The notes below the pieces were generated by a model. That model saw only the letters and a program-made list of their open reading frames with translations, was not told where the DNA came from and did no database searches. Both the position numbers and the translations under genes were made by a program. From contig CAYWUI010000005.1 of assembly GCA_964461435.1 (NCBI GenBank), positions 36,950 to 100,949 of the forward strand: DNA of 64,000 bases, given 5' to 3'. The stretch comes from G020354785 sp964461435 (GTDB lineage: Bacteria > Bacteroidota > Bacteroidia > Bacteroidales > UBA10428). This document shows positions 25,808-34,672 of the stretch, piece after piece. Each line of letters starts with the position of its first letter. The stretch's first letter is position 1.

Positions 25808-27409
25808 ATGAAAAAGATCATAATTCACCTTATTTTTATGGCGGTTTTACTTGCCAGCATAATAATATGCAGTTTAAAAGTTTATGGTGGCAATAAGACC
25901 GGCGATATTTCAGGAACTGTATTTGAGGATACCAACAGAAACCTGCAGCTTGATCCGGGCGAGAAAGGCATTTCCGGTATACTTGTAAGTAACCGGCATG
26001 AAGTCGTCAGGACAGATACCGGAGGGCAATATCATTTACAGTTTGATGAGGATGAATCTGTAGTATTTGTTATTAAACCACCTGGTTTTTCGTTTCCATT
26101 AAATAAAAATAATCTGCCCCTGTTTTATTATATGCATAACCCGGAAAATTCACCGGTGAAAGATCACAGGGAAATGCAACCGGCACGTGAATCTCCGGGC
26201 ATGGTTAATTTCCCTTTGTACAGGACAGTTGAAAAGGACTCTTTTAATGTTATAATACTTGCCGATCCGCAGCCCAGGGATCATGAAGAACTTGGTTATG
26301 TCAGGGATGATATTGTTGCAGAGCTGGCAGGAACCGGGGCATTATTCGGAATAACTCTCGGAGATATTATGTTTGATGATCTGTCACTTTACGGACGCTA
26401 CAACGAGATTATTTCAAAAATTGAAATACCATTTTATAATGTACCTGGTAATCATGATGCTGATTATGATGCATTGGCCAATAAGCACTCGCTGGAGACT
26501 TATAAACACTGGTACGGACCTGACTATTATGCATTTGAATATGGAAAAATAAACTTTATTGTATTAAATACTGTTCACTGGATGGACGATCCGGGGATCA
26601 TTTATCACCGCAGTTACGAGGGGAAAGTGGGAGAGGACCAGCTTCAATGGCTGAAGAATTATTTGCAGTTTGTTCCTCCGGATGAATTGATTGTATTATG
26701 TATGCATATACCTCTGTATTCATATAGTTCTGACATTTACCAGGAAAATGTTGTGGATAGAAATAAGCTTTTTAATATTTTACAGGACAGGAGTCATTTA
26801 TTAGCTCTTGCCGGCCATCTTCACACCCTGGAAAATAATTACCTTGATGAAACTGCAGGCTGGACATCCGGGATACCGTTTCACCAGGTATCATGCGCAG
26901 CTGTTTGTGGCAGCTGGTGGAGAGGGCCAAAAGACGAGAGAGGTATTCCCGCTGCAGTCCAGTTATCTGACGGCACACTTAACGGATACCATGTATTTCA
27001 CTTTGAAGGAAATAATTATTCCCAGAGGTTTAAAGCTGCAGGCAAAGATGAGAATTACCAGATCAGGATCAGCGCTCCGCGTGGAATAATAAGCAAGAAT
27101 AAAACTAATGACCTTATGATAACAATAAATTTCTTTAACGGGAATGATAAGTCGGTTGTGGTATGTCAAACGGACAATAATGAGCCTGTTCAGATGAGAA
27201 TGACTACCATGAAAGATCCTTATGCAGAACAGCTATTTCATGACTATACTGATTTATATGATGACTGGATAGGGCGGGGTCCGACCAGGCACATGTGGGT
27301 AACCGCTTTGCCTGCTGATCTTGAACCGGGGGTTCATAAGATCGTGGTAAGTGCAACGGATGAGTACGGCATTAATTATAAGCAATCCACAATTTTTGAA
27401 ATATTTTAA
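25808..27409 (+). CDS. Exported calcineurin-like phosphoesterase with N- and C-terminal accessory domains
   Basis: A 533-residue exported protein. After a signal sequence (about residues 5-28) comes a MetallophosN-type beta domain (GDISGTVFEDTNRNLQLDPGE). The central metallophosphatase domain has the standard metal ligands: ILADPQPRD, TLGDIMFDD, NVPGNHDADYD, LCMHIPLYS and LAGHLHTLEN. A MetallophosC-type domain follows with RGPTRHMWVTALP. The two metal ions would activate water to cleave phosphate esters; the substrate in the envelope is unknown. It has its own promoter and a strong terminator. Confidence 0.92.
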   Translation: MKKIIIHLIFMAVLLASIIICSLKVYGGNKTGDISGTVFEDTNRNLQLDPGEKGISGILVSNRHEVVRTDTGGQYHLQFDEDESVVFVIKPPGFSFPLNKNNLPLFYYMHNPENSPVKDHREMQPARESPGMVNFPLYRTVEKDSFNVIILADPQPRDHEELGYVRDDIVAELAGTGALFGITLGDIMFDDLSLYGRYNEIISKIEIPFYNVPGNHDADYDALANKHSLETYKHWYGPDYYAFEYGKINFIVLNTVHWMDDPGIIYHRSYEGKVGEDQLQWLKNYLQFVPPDELIVLCMHIPLYSYSSDIYQENVVDRNKLFNILQDRSHLLALAGHLHTLENNYLDETAGWTSGIPFHQVSCAAVCGSWWRGPKDERGIPAAVQLSDGTLNGYHVFHFEGNNYSQRFKAAGKDENYQIRISAPRGIISKNKTNDLMITINFFNGNDKSVVVCQTDNNEPVQMRMTTMKDPYAEQLFHDYTDLYDDWIGRGPTRHMWVTALPADLEPGVHKIVVSATDEYGINYKQSTIFEIF

Positions 27410-27410
27410 A

Positions 27411-27434
27411 AAAAACCGGGACATCCCGGTTTTT
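27411..27434. terminator. Bidirectional intrinsic terminator
   Basis: aaaaaccggg and cccggttttt form a perfect 10-bp stem with loop acat, directly after the stop codon of the phosphoesterase gene. The A-run on one side and T-run on the other let it work in both directions, also stopping the DUF975 gene that converges from the right. Confidence 0.88.
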
Positions 27435-27466
27435 AAATCTGAAAATATATTTATTCCAAAAGGTTG

Positions 27467-28081
27467 TTAAAATATTTTCCATGGGCTGCCTTGTCCTGTT
27501 TCAACCGAATCTTTAATATCATCATAGAATTTGGCAAAGCTAACATACATATACGGATAAACCCATAATAGTAATATTCCCAGGGTAAGCATGCTCAGCA
27601 GTACCCATCCGATAAACCTTAATCCGAGGCAAAAAAGTTTCCATTTATATCCATACATCATCTGTGTACTCTTTCTTATTGCATCCATTGGACTTATATC
27701 TTTATCGTCTGCTATAATAAAGAATGTCTGTGAATATGCAAGCGCAGCAATAATTCCGGGTACGATAAGCAGCAACATCCACAGGAATACAAACAGCGCC
27801 ATAAGAAGATATGCTGCCAGGGCAGTGCCGAAGTTTTTAAATCCGTCAAATATCTGTCCAATATCGGTTTCTTTTTTTCTTGATACTGACAGCATATAAG
27901 TTATATAACCAAGAGCCATAGGCCCCCCGATTATCAGGGTTGCTATCGGTCCCACTATTTTTATGACCTGTAAACCTGCTGTAATTGCAAGATAAATCAA
28001 GGTTGCCAGGGCTGCTGCGCCCCATTTGCCGGACAGTTCTGCCCAGGCCTGCTGCATTAGGACTCTGTTTTCTGTTTTCAT
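27467..28081 (-). CDS. DUF975 family integral membrane protein
   Basis: A 204-residue inner-membrane protein with about five to six transmembrane helices. It begins with MQQAWAELSGKWGAAALATLIY, the typical DUF975 start, and includes GGPMALGYITYML, LIVPGIIAALAYSQTFFIIADD and DAIRKSTQMMYGYKWKLFCLGLRFIGW, which are family features. No biochemical function is known for the family. It ends near the bidirectional terminator at 27411-27434 and lies 38 bases downstream of the T9SS protein gene. Confidence 0.88.
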   Translation of the reverse strand: MKTENRVLMQQAWAELSGKWGAAALATLIYLAITAGLQVIKIVGPIATLIIGGPMALGYITYMLSVSRKKETDIGQIFDGFKNFGTALAAYLLMALFVFLWMLLLIVPGIIAALAYSQTFFIIADDKDISPMDAIRKSTQMMYGYKWKLFCLGLRFIGWVLLSMLTLGILLLWVYPYMYVSFAKFYDDIKDSVETGQGSPWKIF

Positions 28082-28119
28082 TTATTTAATTTTTATTGTT
28101 AATAATTATTGGTTTATAT

Positions 28120-30156
28120 TTATTTCCTTAATAATTTTCTAAAGTATACTTTACCTCCCAGTTCCAGCCTTACAATAATTAAATTACCCGCATTGCGCAG
28201 TGATTCTTTGTCAATAACATGCCTGTAGATTCCTGACAGACCATGTTTTGTATTAAATTCATAGACCTTCATGCCCAGCAGGTTGTAAATCTCAAAGCTT
28301 ACATCCGAAGGTTCTGACAGCCTGTATTCAATTACCAGTTCATCGACAAAAGGATTTGGGAGCAGTACGAAGCTTGTTTCGTGAATTTTATTATTATCAA
28401 TATTGCTGGCAATGGTGTTTTCGATGTTTGAAGCCGCTTCATTGTAAATACTTCCCGATGATTTCAATGCCGATATATCGCAGGGCTCGTCACGGCGGAC
28501 TGCAACCTGGTAATAGGCGACACCACTTTCATTATCCGTATACTGAGTCTTTGTTTTGGCTATGGAATCAATTAGTTCCGGGTTTGCCGGTGAGCTGCCT
28601 TTATATATATAATATGTACTGTAATTAAAACCTGTGTAGGGTGACCATGACAGGTTGAATTTACCGGGAAGGCCCGGACTCAGAATAAGGTGAATGGTCT
28701 GGTGAACACTGCTATGGTTCGATATATTGTCACAACTGTCAACGGTTACCATCCTGTAACTGTCAGAGTGCTTTGAGGGCTCCGAAGTATTGTCGGTAAA
28801 TGTACTTTCATCATTGAAAGGTACAGTACCTATTACCGCATATTGTCCGGCAACAGTTGTCTCTTTTTGAACCAGGTAGTCTTTAATCATCCTGCCCCCG
28901 GTTTTTTGCCATACAATTTTGTTCCTGCCTGTTGCAGCATCAACAGTGACCATACAAATCTGCTCTGTATAACCGGTCTGGGGCACAGTAATATTAATAT
29001 TATCCGTAGCAGTACATCCAACATTGTCTTTTACTTTCAGGCTGATAAAGCTGCTTTCAGTAAGACTTCCCTCATACACGGAATCACCGGACTGTAAATT
29101 CCAGAAATATTCAAATGGCCTTACACCATTTACTGGGGATGGGTTAATTGTAAAATCCGTATTTTCACAAATTGCAAAATCTTCGCCCAGGGAAACTGAA
29201 AGTCCGGGATATACTGTAACCCTGGTCTTAAAAGTATCTTTGGCTCCTCCGGTTTTGGTTATAGCCAGGCTTATATTTTTTTCACCTGTTGTATTCCATT
29301 TCATGACAGCGAAATTTTCGGCCGAAGATAATATTTCTCCGCCGCCAGCATCCCATTCATAGACGGTTACCGAATCCACAGGGACATTAAATGCCTTATA
29401 AGCCATTCTTCCTGTGTCGCATACAATAGTATCATTAGTCTGCTCCACTTCAAATGCCAGTACACCGCAGCCATCCATAGTATTCCAGGCTTCATCCTGA
29501 ATCCCATTCCCGTCCATCATCCATACGGCCCTTTTTCTGATACTCTCATTTTCATCGCGATCTATAACATATACATCAAAGCCAACAGGCCTTCCTCCAT
29601 CCGGATCATATACAATTCCATTCCTGTCAGTTATTGTGCTCCATATAAGGGCATACTCAAAAACATAGTCAGATCCATCCACTTTATAGGCATAGCTATA
29701 ATCCCAGCCTTGCCAGTCCTGGCCGCTAAAATAATACTCGTTCTCACCTTCAGTAAATGCCGGTGCAAATTCATAATGGCCGTTTGGATATCCAGCGGGA
29801 CCTTCTCCATCCTTTAACGTTTCATTGACATCCAGGTAAATTTCTGGTTTGTCAGACATCCAGTCTGCCTGCTCAGGTTCGCACCAGGCCGGATAAAAAT
29901 CATCTTCTTCCACAGTGACAATTACGAAGAGAGCCGTATCATCCCATACTGCCCTCCATGTGGCTTTATCAAGTGTGGGCTCCTCAGTCTGAAATGGCTT
30001 ATCGATGTTAAATTCTTTATACATATACCATAAATTGTCTGTATAACCGTCAATAACGGGAGATATCCCTTCAGGTAACTTATAGATAGTGGCAACCTAG
30101 CCTGCAATGCCTGCTATAACCAACATAGCTGCAATAAGAAATAATAGTCTTTTCAT
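28120..30156 (-). CDS. T9SS-exported protein with CBM9/DOMON-like domain, interrupted by an in-frame amber codon
   Basis: The frame from ATG 30156 encodes a signal peptide (KRLLFLIAAMLVIAGIAG), then TAG at 30097-30099 (codon 20), then stays open to 28120, 678 positions in all. The first internal ATG (30024) lies inside the first domain, so it is a poor real start. After the stop come a CBM9/DOMON-like domain (SPVIDGYTDNLWYMYKEF, WRAVWDDTALFVIVTVEEDDFYP), a PKD/Ig-like region, fibronectin-like segments and a C-terminal T9SS type A sorting domain (LLPNPFVDELVIEYRLSEP ... YRHVIDKESL). It is probably a secreted carbohydrate-binding protein. As read, it is either inactivated, misread at one base (CAG to TAG is enough), or made by read-through. 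Confidence 0.75.
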
Positions 30157-30255
30157 GATTATATATTATTTAAGTTTAAATTTTCGCATTTTAAATAATT
30201 TTGCCAGCAAACTGAGCCTGCTTTATAGCTTATGATCAGCCGATTCCGAACAGGG

Positions 30256-30837
30256 TTAATGTTTGGAATTAAGGCTCAAACCCGAGATTGTAATCATAAA
30301 AATCATAGCTGAACCGAACACCATTGCACATGCAATGATTATTATTGTTTCTAAAAGTGTCTTTTCCTGGTCTATCCCGTATTTTATAGTATGCACCAAG
30401 GGATATAGCAGCGTATAGAAGCCAACAAAAAGAAACATAAGATGAAAAACGACAAAGATAATTTTGCCGAATACCGTTGTTTTAAAGTCTATGTCTGCCT
30501 TTCCTGCGTGGTGTACCCTGTATGTTCTCTCTCTGGCAGTCCCGTATCTCAAATCCCTGTATCTGAAATTATCATGCCCGTAATAACTTCTGTAATACGG
30601 ATTTGTCCTTGCCCTTTCGCGGTAATAACTTACCCTCCTGCGGTATAATACCTGGCATGTCCTGTATCTCTGGATAAACTCAAATGCCTGCTTTGTTTTA
30701 ATAAATTCCAGGTGGGCATCAGGGGAAGGATTGATATCGGGATGCAGCAGCTTGGCCTTTTGCCTGTATGCATGTTTCACATCTTCAAGGCTCGAGTTGG
30801 GATTGACCCCCAGTATTTTACAATAAGCACTGTACAT
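30256..30837 (-). CDS. Membrane-associated J-domain protein
   Basis: A 193-residue protein with an N-terminal J domain (about residues 3-65): YCKILGVNPNSSLEDVKHAYRQKAKLLHPDINPS carries the HPD motif that stimulates DnaK ATPase. A basic, Tyr/Arg-rich middle segment (about 65-115) follows, then two transmembrane helices in the C-terminal third (IIFVVFHLMFLFVGFYTLLY and a helix around IIACAMVFGSAMIFMI). It therefore likely recruits Hsp70 to the inner membrane. The client is unknown and the gene stands alone. Confidence 0.88.
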   Translation of the reverse strand: MYSAYCKILGVNPNSSLEDVKHAYRQKAKLLHPDINPSPDAHLEFIKTKQAFEFIQRYRTCQVLYRRRVSYYRERARTNPYYRSYYGHDNFRYRDLRYGTARERTYRVHHAGKADIDFKTTVFGKIIFVVFHLMFLFVGFYTLLYPLVHTIKYGIDQEKTLLETIIIIACAMVFGSAMIFMITISGLSLNSKH

Positions 30838-31014
30838 GTGGTACTATAAGCTATATAATATTCTGCCAATGCCTGAAAAATGCAAATAGAGATTTATTAC
30901 TAAATATACAAAATATTATTGAGATAACGGATAAGCTTCAGTGTATAACTAATAACCATAAATCAACAACAAATCACAATATACTTAACAGGTAACACCT
31001 GGTACCTTACAGTC

Positions 31015-32424
31015 CTATTCACTGTCGAACTGAAAATAATTTTTTGCATTGTTAAAGCAGATGTTTTCGACCATCTGGCCCAGCAGGTCCATGTCGTCCG
31101 GAATAAGTCCGTTTTCAACATCAGTGCCTATGAGGTTGCATAGTATCCTTCTGAAATATTCATGCCGTGCATAGGAAAGGAAACTCCGCGAATCAGTCAA
31201 CATCCCGACAAAACGGCTCAAAAGGCCGAGGTTTGATAATGCATTCATCTGCCTTTCCATACCGTCTTTCTGATCCATGAACCACCATCCCGCGCCAAAC
31301 TGTATTTTCCCGGGGAATGTTCCATCCTGGAAATTACCTGCCATAGTAGCTATAAGTTCATTATCAGACGGATTAAGATTGTAAAGGATGGTTTTTGCCA
31401 GCTTATTCTTCCTGTCAAGTTTATCCAGGAACCGCGACAGGGGGATAGCCGTTTCCCAGTCACCAATCGAATCAAAGCCCGTATCGGGACCGATTGAGTT
31501 AAGAAATCTTGTATTATTGTTTCTTAATGCACCAACATGAAATTGCTGGGTCCACCCTTTTTCGAAGTCCATCAGTCCCAGTTCATATAGCATCGATGAT
31601 TTGAATTTTACGATTTCCATTGTGGTAAGTGAATTTCCACCGCACACCTTATTAAATATTGATTTTATTTCAGGACCATTATATTTTTCACAATACATAG
31701 TTTCAAGACCATGGTCAGAAAGCCGGCATCCCTGCTTATGAAAGTATTTATGCCTTTTTTCAAGCACGGACAATAAATCTGTTAGCCGTATTATTTCCTT
31801 ACCTGTAACTTCTGATAATTTATTCAGGTACTCATTATATGAAACCGGATTTTCAACGGCTATTGCCTTATCGGGCCTCCATGCAGGCAGCACCTTTATT
31901 TCGAAGCCCTCTTTCTTTATATTTTTATGATGCTTAAGAGAATCCACAGGATCATCAGTTGTACATACCAGCTTTACCTTATACTTTCTCATAATATTGC
32001 GAGCCGAGAATTCATCAGTCCTGAGCATGGCCGATGCTTCTTCATAAATTTCCCTGGCTGTACCGGGACAAAGAATTTTGTTTATCCCGAAAGCGGTTTT
32101 AAGCTCCAGGTGGGTCCAGTGGTAAAGCGGATTTCTGATCGTATAGGGTACGGTCTCAGCCCATTTTTCAAACTTTTCATAATCACTTGCATCACCGGTG
32201 CAATATCTTTCCTCTATTCCGTTTGTCCTCATAGCCCTCCACTTGTAATGATCCCCGTATAACCATATCTGCGTGAGATTGTCAAACCTAATATCACGGG
32301 CTATATCTTTCGGATTAAGATGGCAGTGATAATCGATTATCGGCATTTTTTTGGCATGCTCATGGTATAATATTTCCGAGGTCTTTGTTTGCAGCAGGAA
32401 ATTTTCGTCATTAAATTTTTTCAT
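31015..32424 (-). CDS. uxaC: Glucuronate/galacturonate isomerase
   Basis: UxaC converts D-glucuronate to D-fructuronate and D-galacturonate to D-tagaturonate, the entry step of uronate use. The 469-residue length is typical. Diagnostic segments are PIIDYHCHLNPKDIARD with the metal-binding HCH, IWLYGDHYKWRAMRTNG, LVCTTDDPVDSL, the central WTQQFHVGALRNNNTR and the C-terminal LTDSRSFLSYARHEYFRRILC. It is read away from the LacI-led operon starting at 34.6 kb. The restriction-modification island lies between them, and no operator-like palindrome remains in the 120 bases upstream of uxaC. Confidence 0.97.
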   Translation of the reverse strand: MKKFNDENFLLQTKTSEILYHEHAKKMPIIDYHCHLNPKDIARDIRFDNLTQIWLYGDHYKWRAMRTNGIEERYCTGDASDYEKFEKWAETVPYTIRNPLYHWTHLELKTAFGINKILCPGTAREIYEEASAMLRTDEFSARNIMRKYKVKLVCTTDDPVDSLKHHKNIKKEGFEIKVLPAWRPDKAIAVENPVSYNEYLNKLSEVTGKEIIRLTDLLSVLEKRHKYFHKQGCRLSDHGLETMYCEKYNGPEIKSIFNKVCGGNSLTTMEIVKFKSSMLYELGLMDFEKGWTQQFHVGALRNNNTRFLNSIGPDTGFDSIGDWETAIPLSRFLDKLDRKNKLAKTILYNLNPSDNELIATMAGNFQDGTFPGKIQFGAGWWFMDQKDGMERQMNALSNLGLLSRFVGMLTDSRSFLSYARHEYFRRILCNLIGTDVENGLIPDDMDLLGQMVENICFNNAKNYFQFDSE

Positions 32425-32545
32425 ACCAAAACAGGTTTTATTTTGTCATATTTAAATTAGGCAAGGTATTAGATGTTGGTAGTAACATAGCTTATATATT
32501 TATGAATTATAAATTATATTAGATGTTTATATTTATCAGTTTACA

Positions 32546-33256
32546 TTAATTTGATAAAATCTCCTGACTATTTTGATATAAGTAATCTATATCTGAAATC
32601 CTTATTCTGAATTTTGTTCCGTGATTCCTTAAAGCAGTTCCTCTCATCATAGTAGTTCTTGCATCAAAATCTACATATATCAATCCATTTTCTATGGCAT
32701 TGCAAAAACCTATTAAATCAACATCCCAATAAGCTTTTGCTCTATCATAAATAACTTTTCTTTCTCTTTTATTTACTCTTCCATGAACTATTATTAATCT
32801 TCTCAATTTTGCAGCTAATTGTCCTAATAAAATATTGTGGTCCCAATAAAGCATAATATTTTTATCAATATCATTTTTAATATATATTCGATTATTTTCA
32901 TTAACAACCCTAAATCCTCTTTCTGATTTTCCTTTTATTGTATGTCTAAAACTAATATTTCCATGTTTATTTTCCCATCCAAATTTATCTACGATTTCAT
33001 TTAAAACACCTTTAGGTTCCGGGTCTTTATGAAACAAAGTAAGTAAATTAGATCCTCCGCCATGAAATTTTAATTCCCAGTCATTTAAATCAGGATAATC
33101 ATTGTTATTTACTTCGATGTTTATTAAATATTCAAGAGTATTACCAGGTGCTCCTGAACCCTGAAATTCATTAGGTATTTCCATCCAGCCAAGTGACAAT
33201 ATTTCCTTGATTACAGGAAAAGTATTTGAAGATGAACGAGGAATTTCGGAATACAT
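32546..33256 (-). CDS. MvaI/BcnI-type type II restriction endonuclease
   Basis: A 236-residue nuclease of the MvaI/BcnI family. The active site D-x4-E-x-K is visible as DLNDWELK, the spacing I recall for MvaI. Other family landmarks are GSGAPGNTLEYLINIEVNN, an arginine/lysine-rich LAAKLRRLIIVHGRV stretch and the C-terminal YVDFDARTTMMRGTALRNHGT. These monomeric enzymes cut 5-base sites CCWGG (MvaI) or CCSGG (BcnI); which one applies here cannot be decided. Its ATG lies one base after the methyltransferase stop codon, so host protection is translated first. Confidence 0.88.
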   Translation of the reverse strand: MYSEIPRSSSNTFPVIKEILSLGWMEIPNEFQGSGAPGNTLEYLINIEVNNNDYPDLNDWELKFHGGGSNLLTLFHKDPEPKGVLNEIVDKFGWENKHGNISFRHTIKGKSERGFRVVNENNRIYIKNDIDKNIMLYWDHNILLGQLAAKLRRLIIVHGRVNKRERKVIYDRAKAYWDVDLIGFCNAIENGLIYVDFDARTTMMRGTALRNHGTKFRIRISDIDYLYQNSQEILSN

Positions 33257-33257
33257 T

Positions 33258-34025
33258 TTAAAAGCAACTTAATTGAGATTTGAATGTTAGATGTTCCGGA
33301 TATTGCTTATATTTCTCAATTCTTTCTTCAGACATTCTGCAATAATCAGGAGAAATATCAATCCCAATATATTTGCGATTGTTTATAAGAGCGGCAATTG
33401 CAGTTGTGCCCGACCCTATAAATGGGTCCAAAATAATTTCTGAATATGTAGATAATACAATTCTATCAATAAGTTCTATGGGAAAAGGAGCGGGATGTTC
33501 ATTATTTAATTCCTGTTTAAATTCCCATATATCACCATAAGCATTAGATTTGGGCGTAAGTTTGAATTTTGATTTAGCAATTAAATATATAACTTCGTAT
33601 GTTGGTAAGAAATAACCTTGATTAAAATTTATCCCTCCTTTCCTTTTCCAAATAATAATCTGTCTAACCGGAAAATTTTTAATAATTTCATGCCTATCTT
33701 GTATTAATCCATTTTGAACTCTCCATTTATGATTATAAAAAATTGCCCCATCTTCTTTTATCAATCTCATCATTTCAAATAAACAATTTCTTTGCCATTT
33801 ATTATAATCATCAATTGGCATATTATCATCGTAATTGGAATATCCATTTATTAATTCAGCATTTTTCCATTTACCACCTCTACCATCTTTCATTCCATTT
33901 CCTGTTGAATTTTTTAAGTTATAAGGAGGTGATGTTACAATTAAATCAATACTTTCTGATGGCATTGATTTCATTATTTCAATACAATCAGCGCAAAATA
34001 TTTTATTTAAAAAATCTTTAATCAT
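33258..34025 (-). CDS. DNA methyltransferase, probably N4-cytosine, partner of the endonuclease
   Basis: A 255-residue beta-class DNA methyltransferase. The catalytic motif IV SPPY comes first (DLIVTSPPYNLKN, about residue 34) and the S-adenosylmethionine motif I is near the C-terminus (LDPFIGSGTTAIAALINNRKYIGIDI), the order that defines the beta class. SPPY is typical of N4-cytosine enzymes such as M.MvaI. The product would protect the site cut by the adjacent endonuclease. It is the upstream gene of the pair. Confidence 0.9.
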   Translation of the reverse strand: MIKDFLNKIFCADCIEIMKSMPSESIDLIVTSPPYNLKNSTGNGMKDGRGGKWKNAELINGYSNYDDNMPIDDYNKWQRNCLFEMMRLIKEDGAIFYNHKWRVQNGLIQDRHEIIKNFPVRQIIIWKRKGGINFNQGYFLPTYEVIYLIAKSKFKLTPKSNAYGDIWEFKQELNNEHPAPFPIELIDRIVLSTYSEIILDPFIGSGTTAIAALINNRKYIGIDISPDYCRMSEERIEKYKQYPEHLTFKSQLSCF

Positions 34026-34104
34026 TTATCTTATGAAATTACATAATTTAAAAATAGATTTTTTGAATTCCAAAAAAAATAACAAACAAAATAATTAACA
34101 ATTT

Positions 34105-34593
34105 TTATTCATTTTCAAATTCTTTATATTCAATTTCTTTTTGTCCGAAAACTCTTGCAAATAAACGCTCAAAATTTCTCCAATTTGCAGATGCTCTCAT
34201 TAATGTAACGACAGCAGTTATTTGATTTGATAAATGAGGATGACCTATATCTTCTGTTAATAATCTATGATAATGATGTTTTCTTCTCCCTCTTTCATCT
34301 TTTGGTGTTCTTACTTTTAATTCTTTTAAAACTCCGGCTGGAAGTTGATTATAAATAAGATTGTTTGTCCAGGTTCCTATAACACTTGGTCTTTTTTTAA
34401 TGTTTTTAATATTGTAATCCCATCCTCTTAATCTGAACATTTCAATATAAAAACTATCAGGAAATCTTTTTTGCCATTTTAAAAACTCTTCACTAATATA
34501 GGCTTTTAATATTAATTGTAATTCATTTCTATTTCTATCATATTGGAAACCAGTTGCCTCATCTATTAATGCTATAATTCCAATAGTGACAAA
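34105..34593 (-). pseudogene. P63C-domain protein, N-terminally truncated
   Basis: Reading on the minus strand, the frame is open from 34593 down to 34105, but the first ATG is at 34440. The region upstream of that ATG still encodes family sequence (GIIALIDEATGFQYDR, then KWQKRFPDSFYIEMFRLRGW), so translation from 34440 would lose part of the domain. The C-terminal LPAGVLKELKVRTPKDERGRRK and LTEDIGHPHLSNQITAVVTLMRAS matches the P63C domain as I know it. Homologues are longer at the N-terminus, and a stop precedes 34593, so the gene is broken. P63C proteins are often found on mobile DNA; function unknown. Confidence 0.75.
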
Positions 34594-34614
34594 TTAAATG
34601 AATGCACAAAAATA

Positions 34615-34645
34615 TTGTTTTAATTAAAGATAATTTTTACATTTG
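34615..34645 (+). promoter_or_regulatory. Promoter of the LacI-led sugar-acid operon
   Basis: TTG at 34615-34617, 20 bases, then TACATTTG (TAnnTTTG) at 34638-34645. The expected transcription start is near 34652, just before the palindrome at 34659-34672. Both boxes fit the Bacteroidota consensus, so the operon promoter appears intact next to the island. Confidence 0.72.
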
Positions 34646-34658
34646 CCTGGTAATATTC

Positions 34659-34672
34659 CGTGTACGTACACG
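34659..34672. promoter_or_regulatory. Probable LacI-family operator
   Basis: cgtgtacgtacacg is a perfect 14-base palindrome with a central CG step, as in LacI/PurR-family operators. It starts 13 bases downstream of the -7 box, in the initially transcribed region, where binding would block initiation. The adjacent LacI-type protein is the likely ligand; this is inference. Confidence 0.68.

Larger units (their letters stand above)
32546..34593 (-). other. AT-rich restriction-modification island between uxaC and the LacI operon
   Basis: Three minus-strand genes (endonuclease, methyltransferase, truncated P63C protein) are visibly richer in A/T than the flanking sugar-acid genes and use more AT-ending codons. 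They sit between functionally linked genes, as expected for horizontally acquired DNA. I found no integrase, flanking direct repeat or tRNA. Confidence 0.6.

Noticed and set aside
28120..30156. Genome-wide reassignment of TAG to an amino acid
   Set aside because: uvrA, ndk and other genes end in TAG at the expected family length, so TAG functions as a stop codon in this genome.
34660..34671. The gtgtac/gtacac palindrome as a restriction or insertion hotspot
   Set aside because: Its position just downstream of a consensus promoter and before a LacI gene makes an operator a better explanation.
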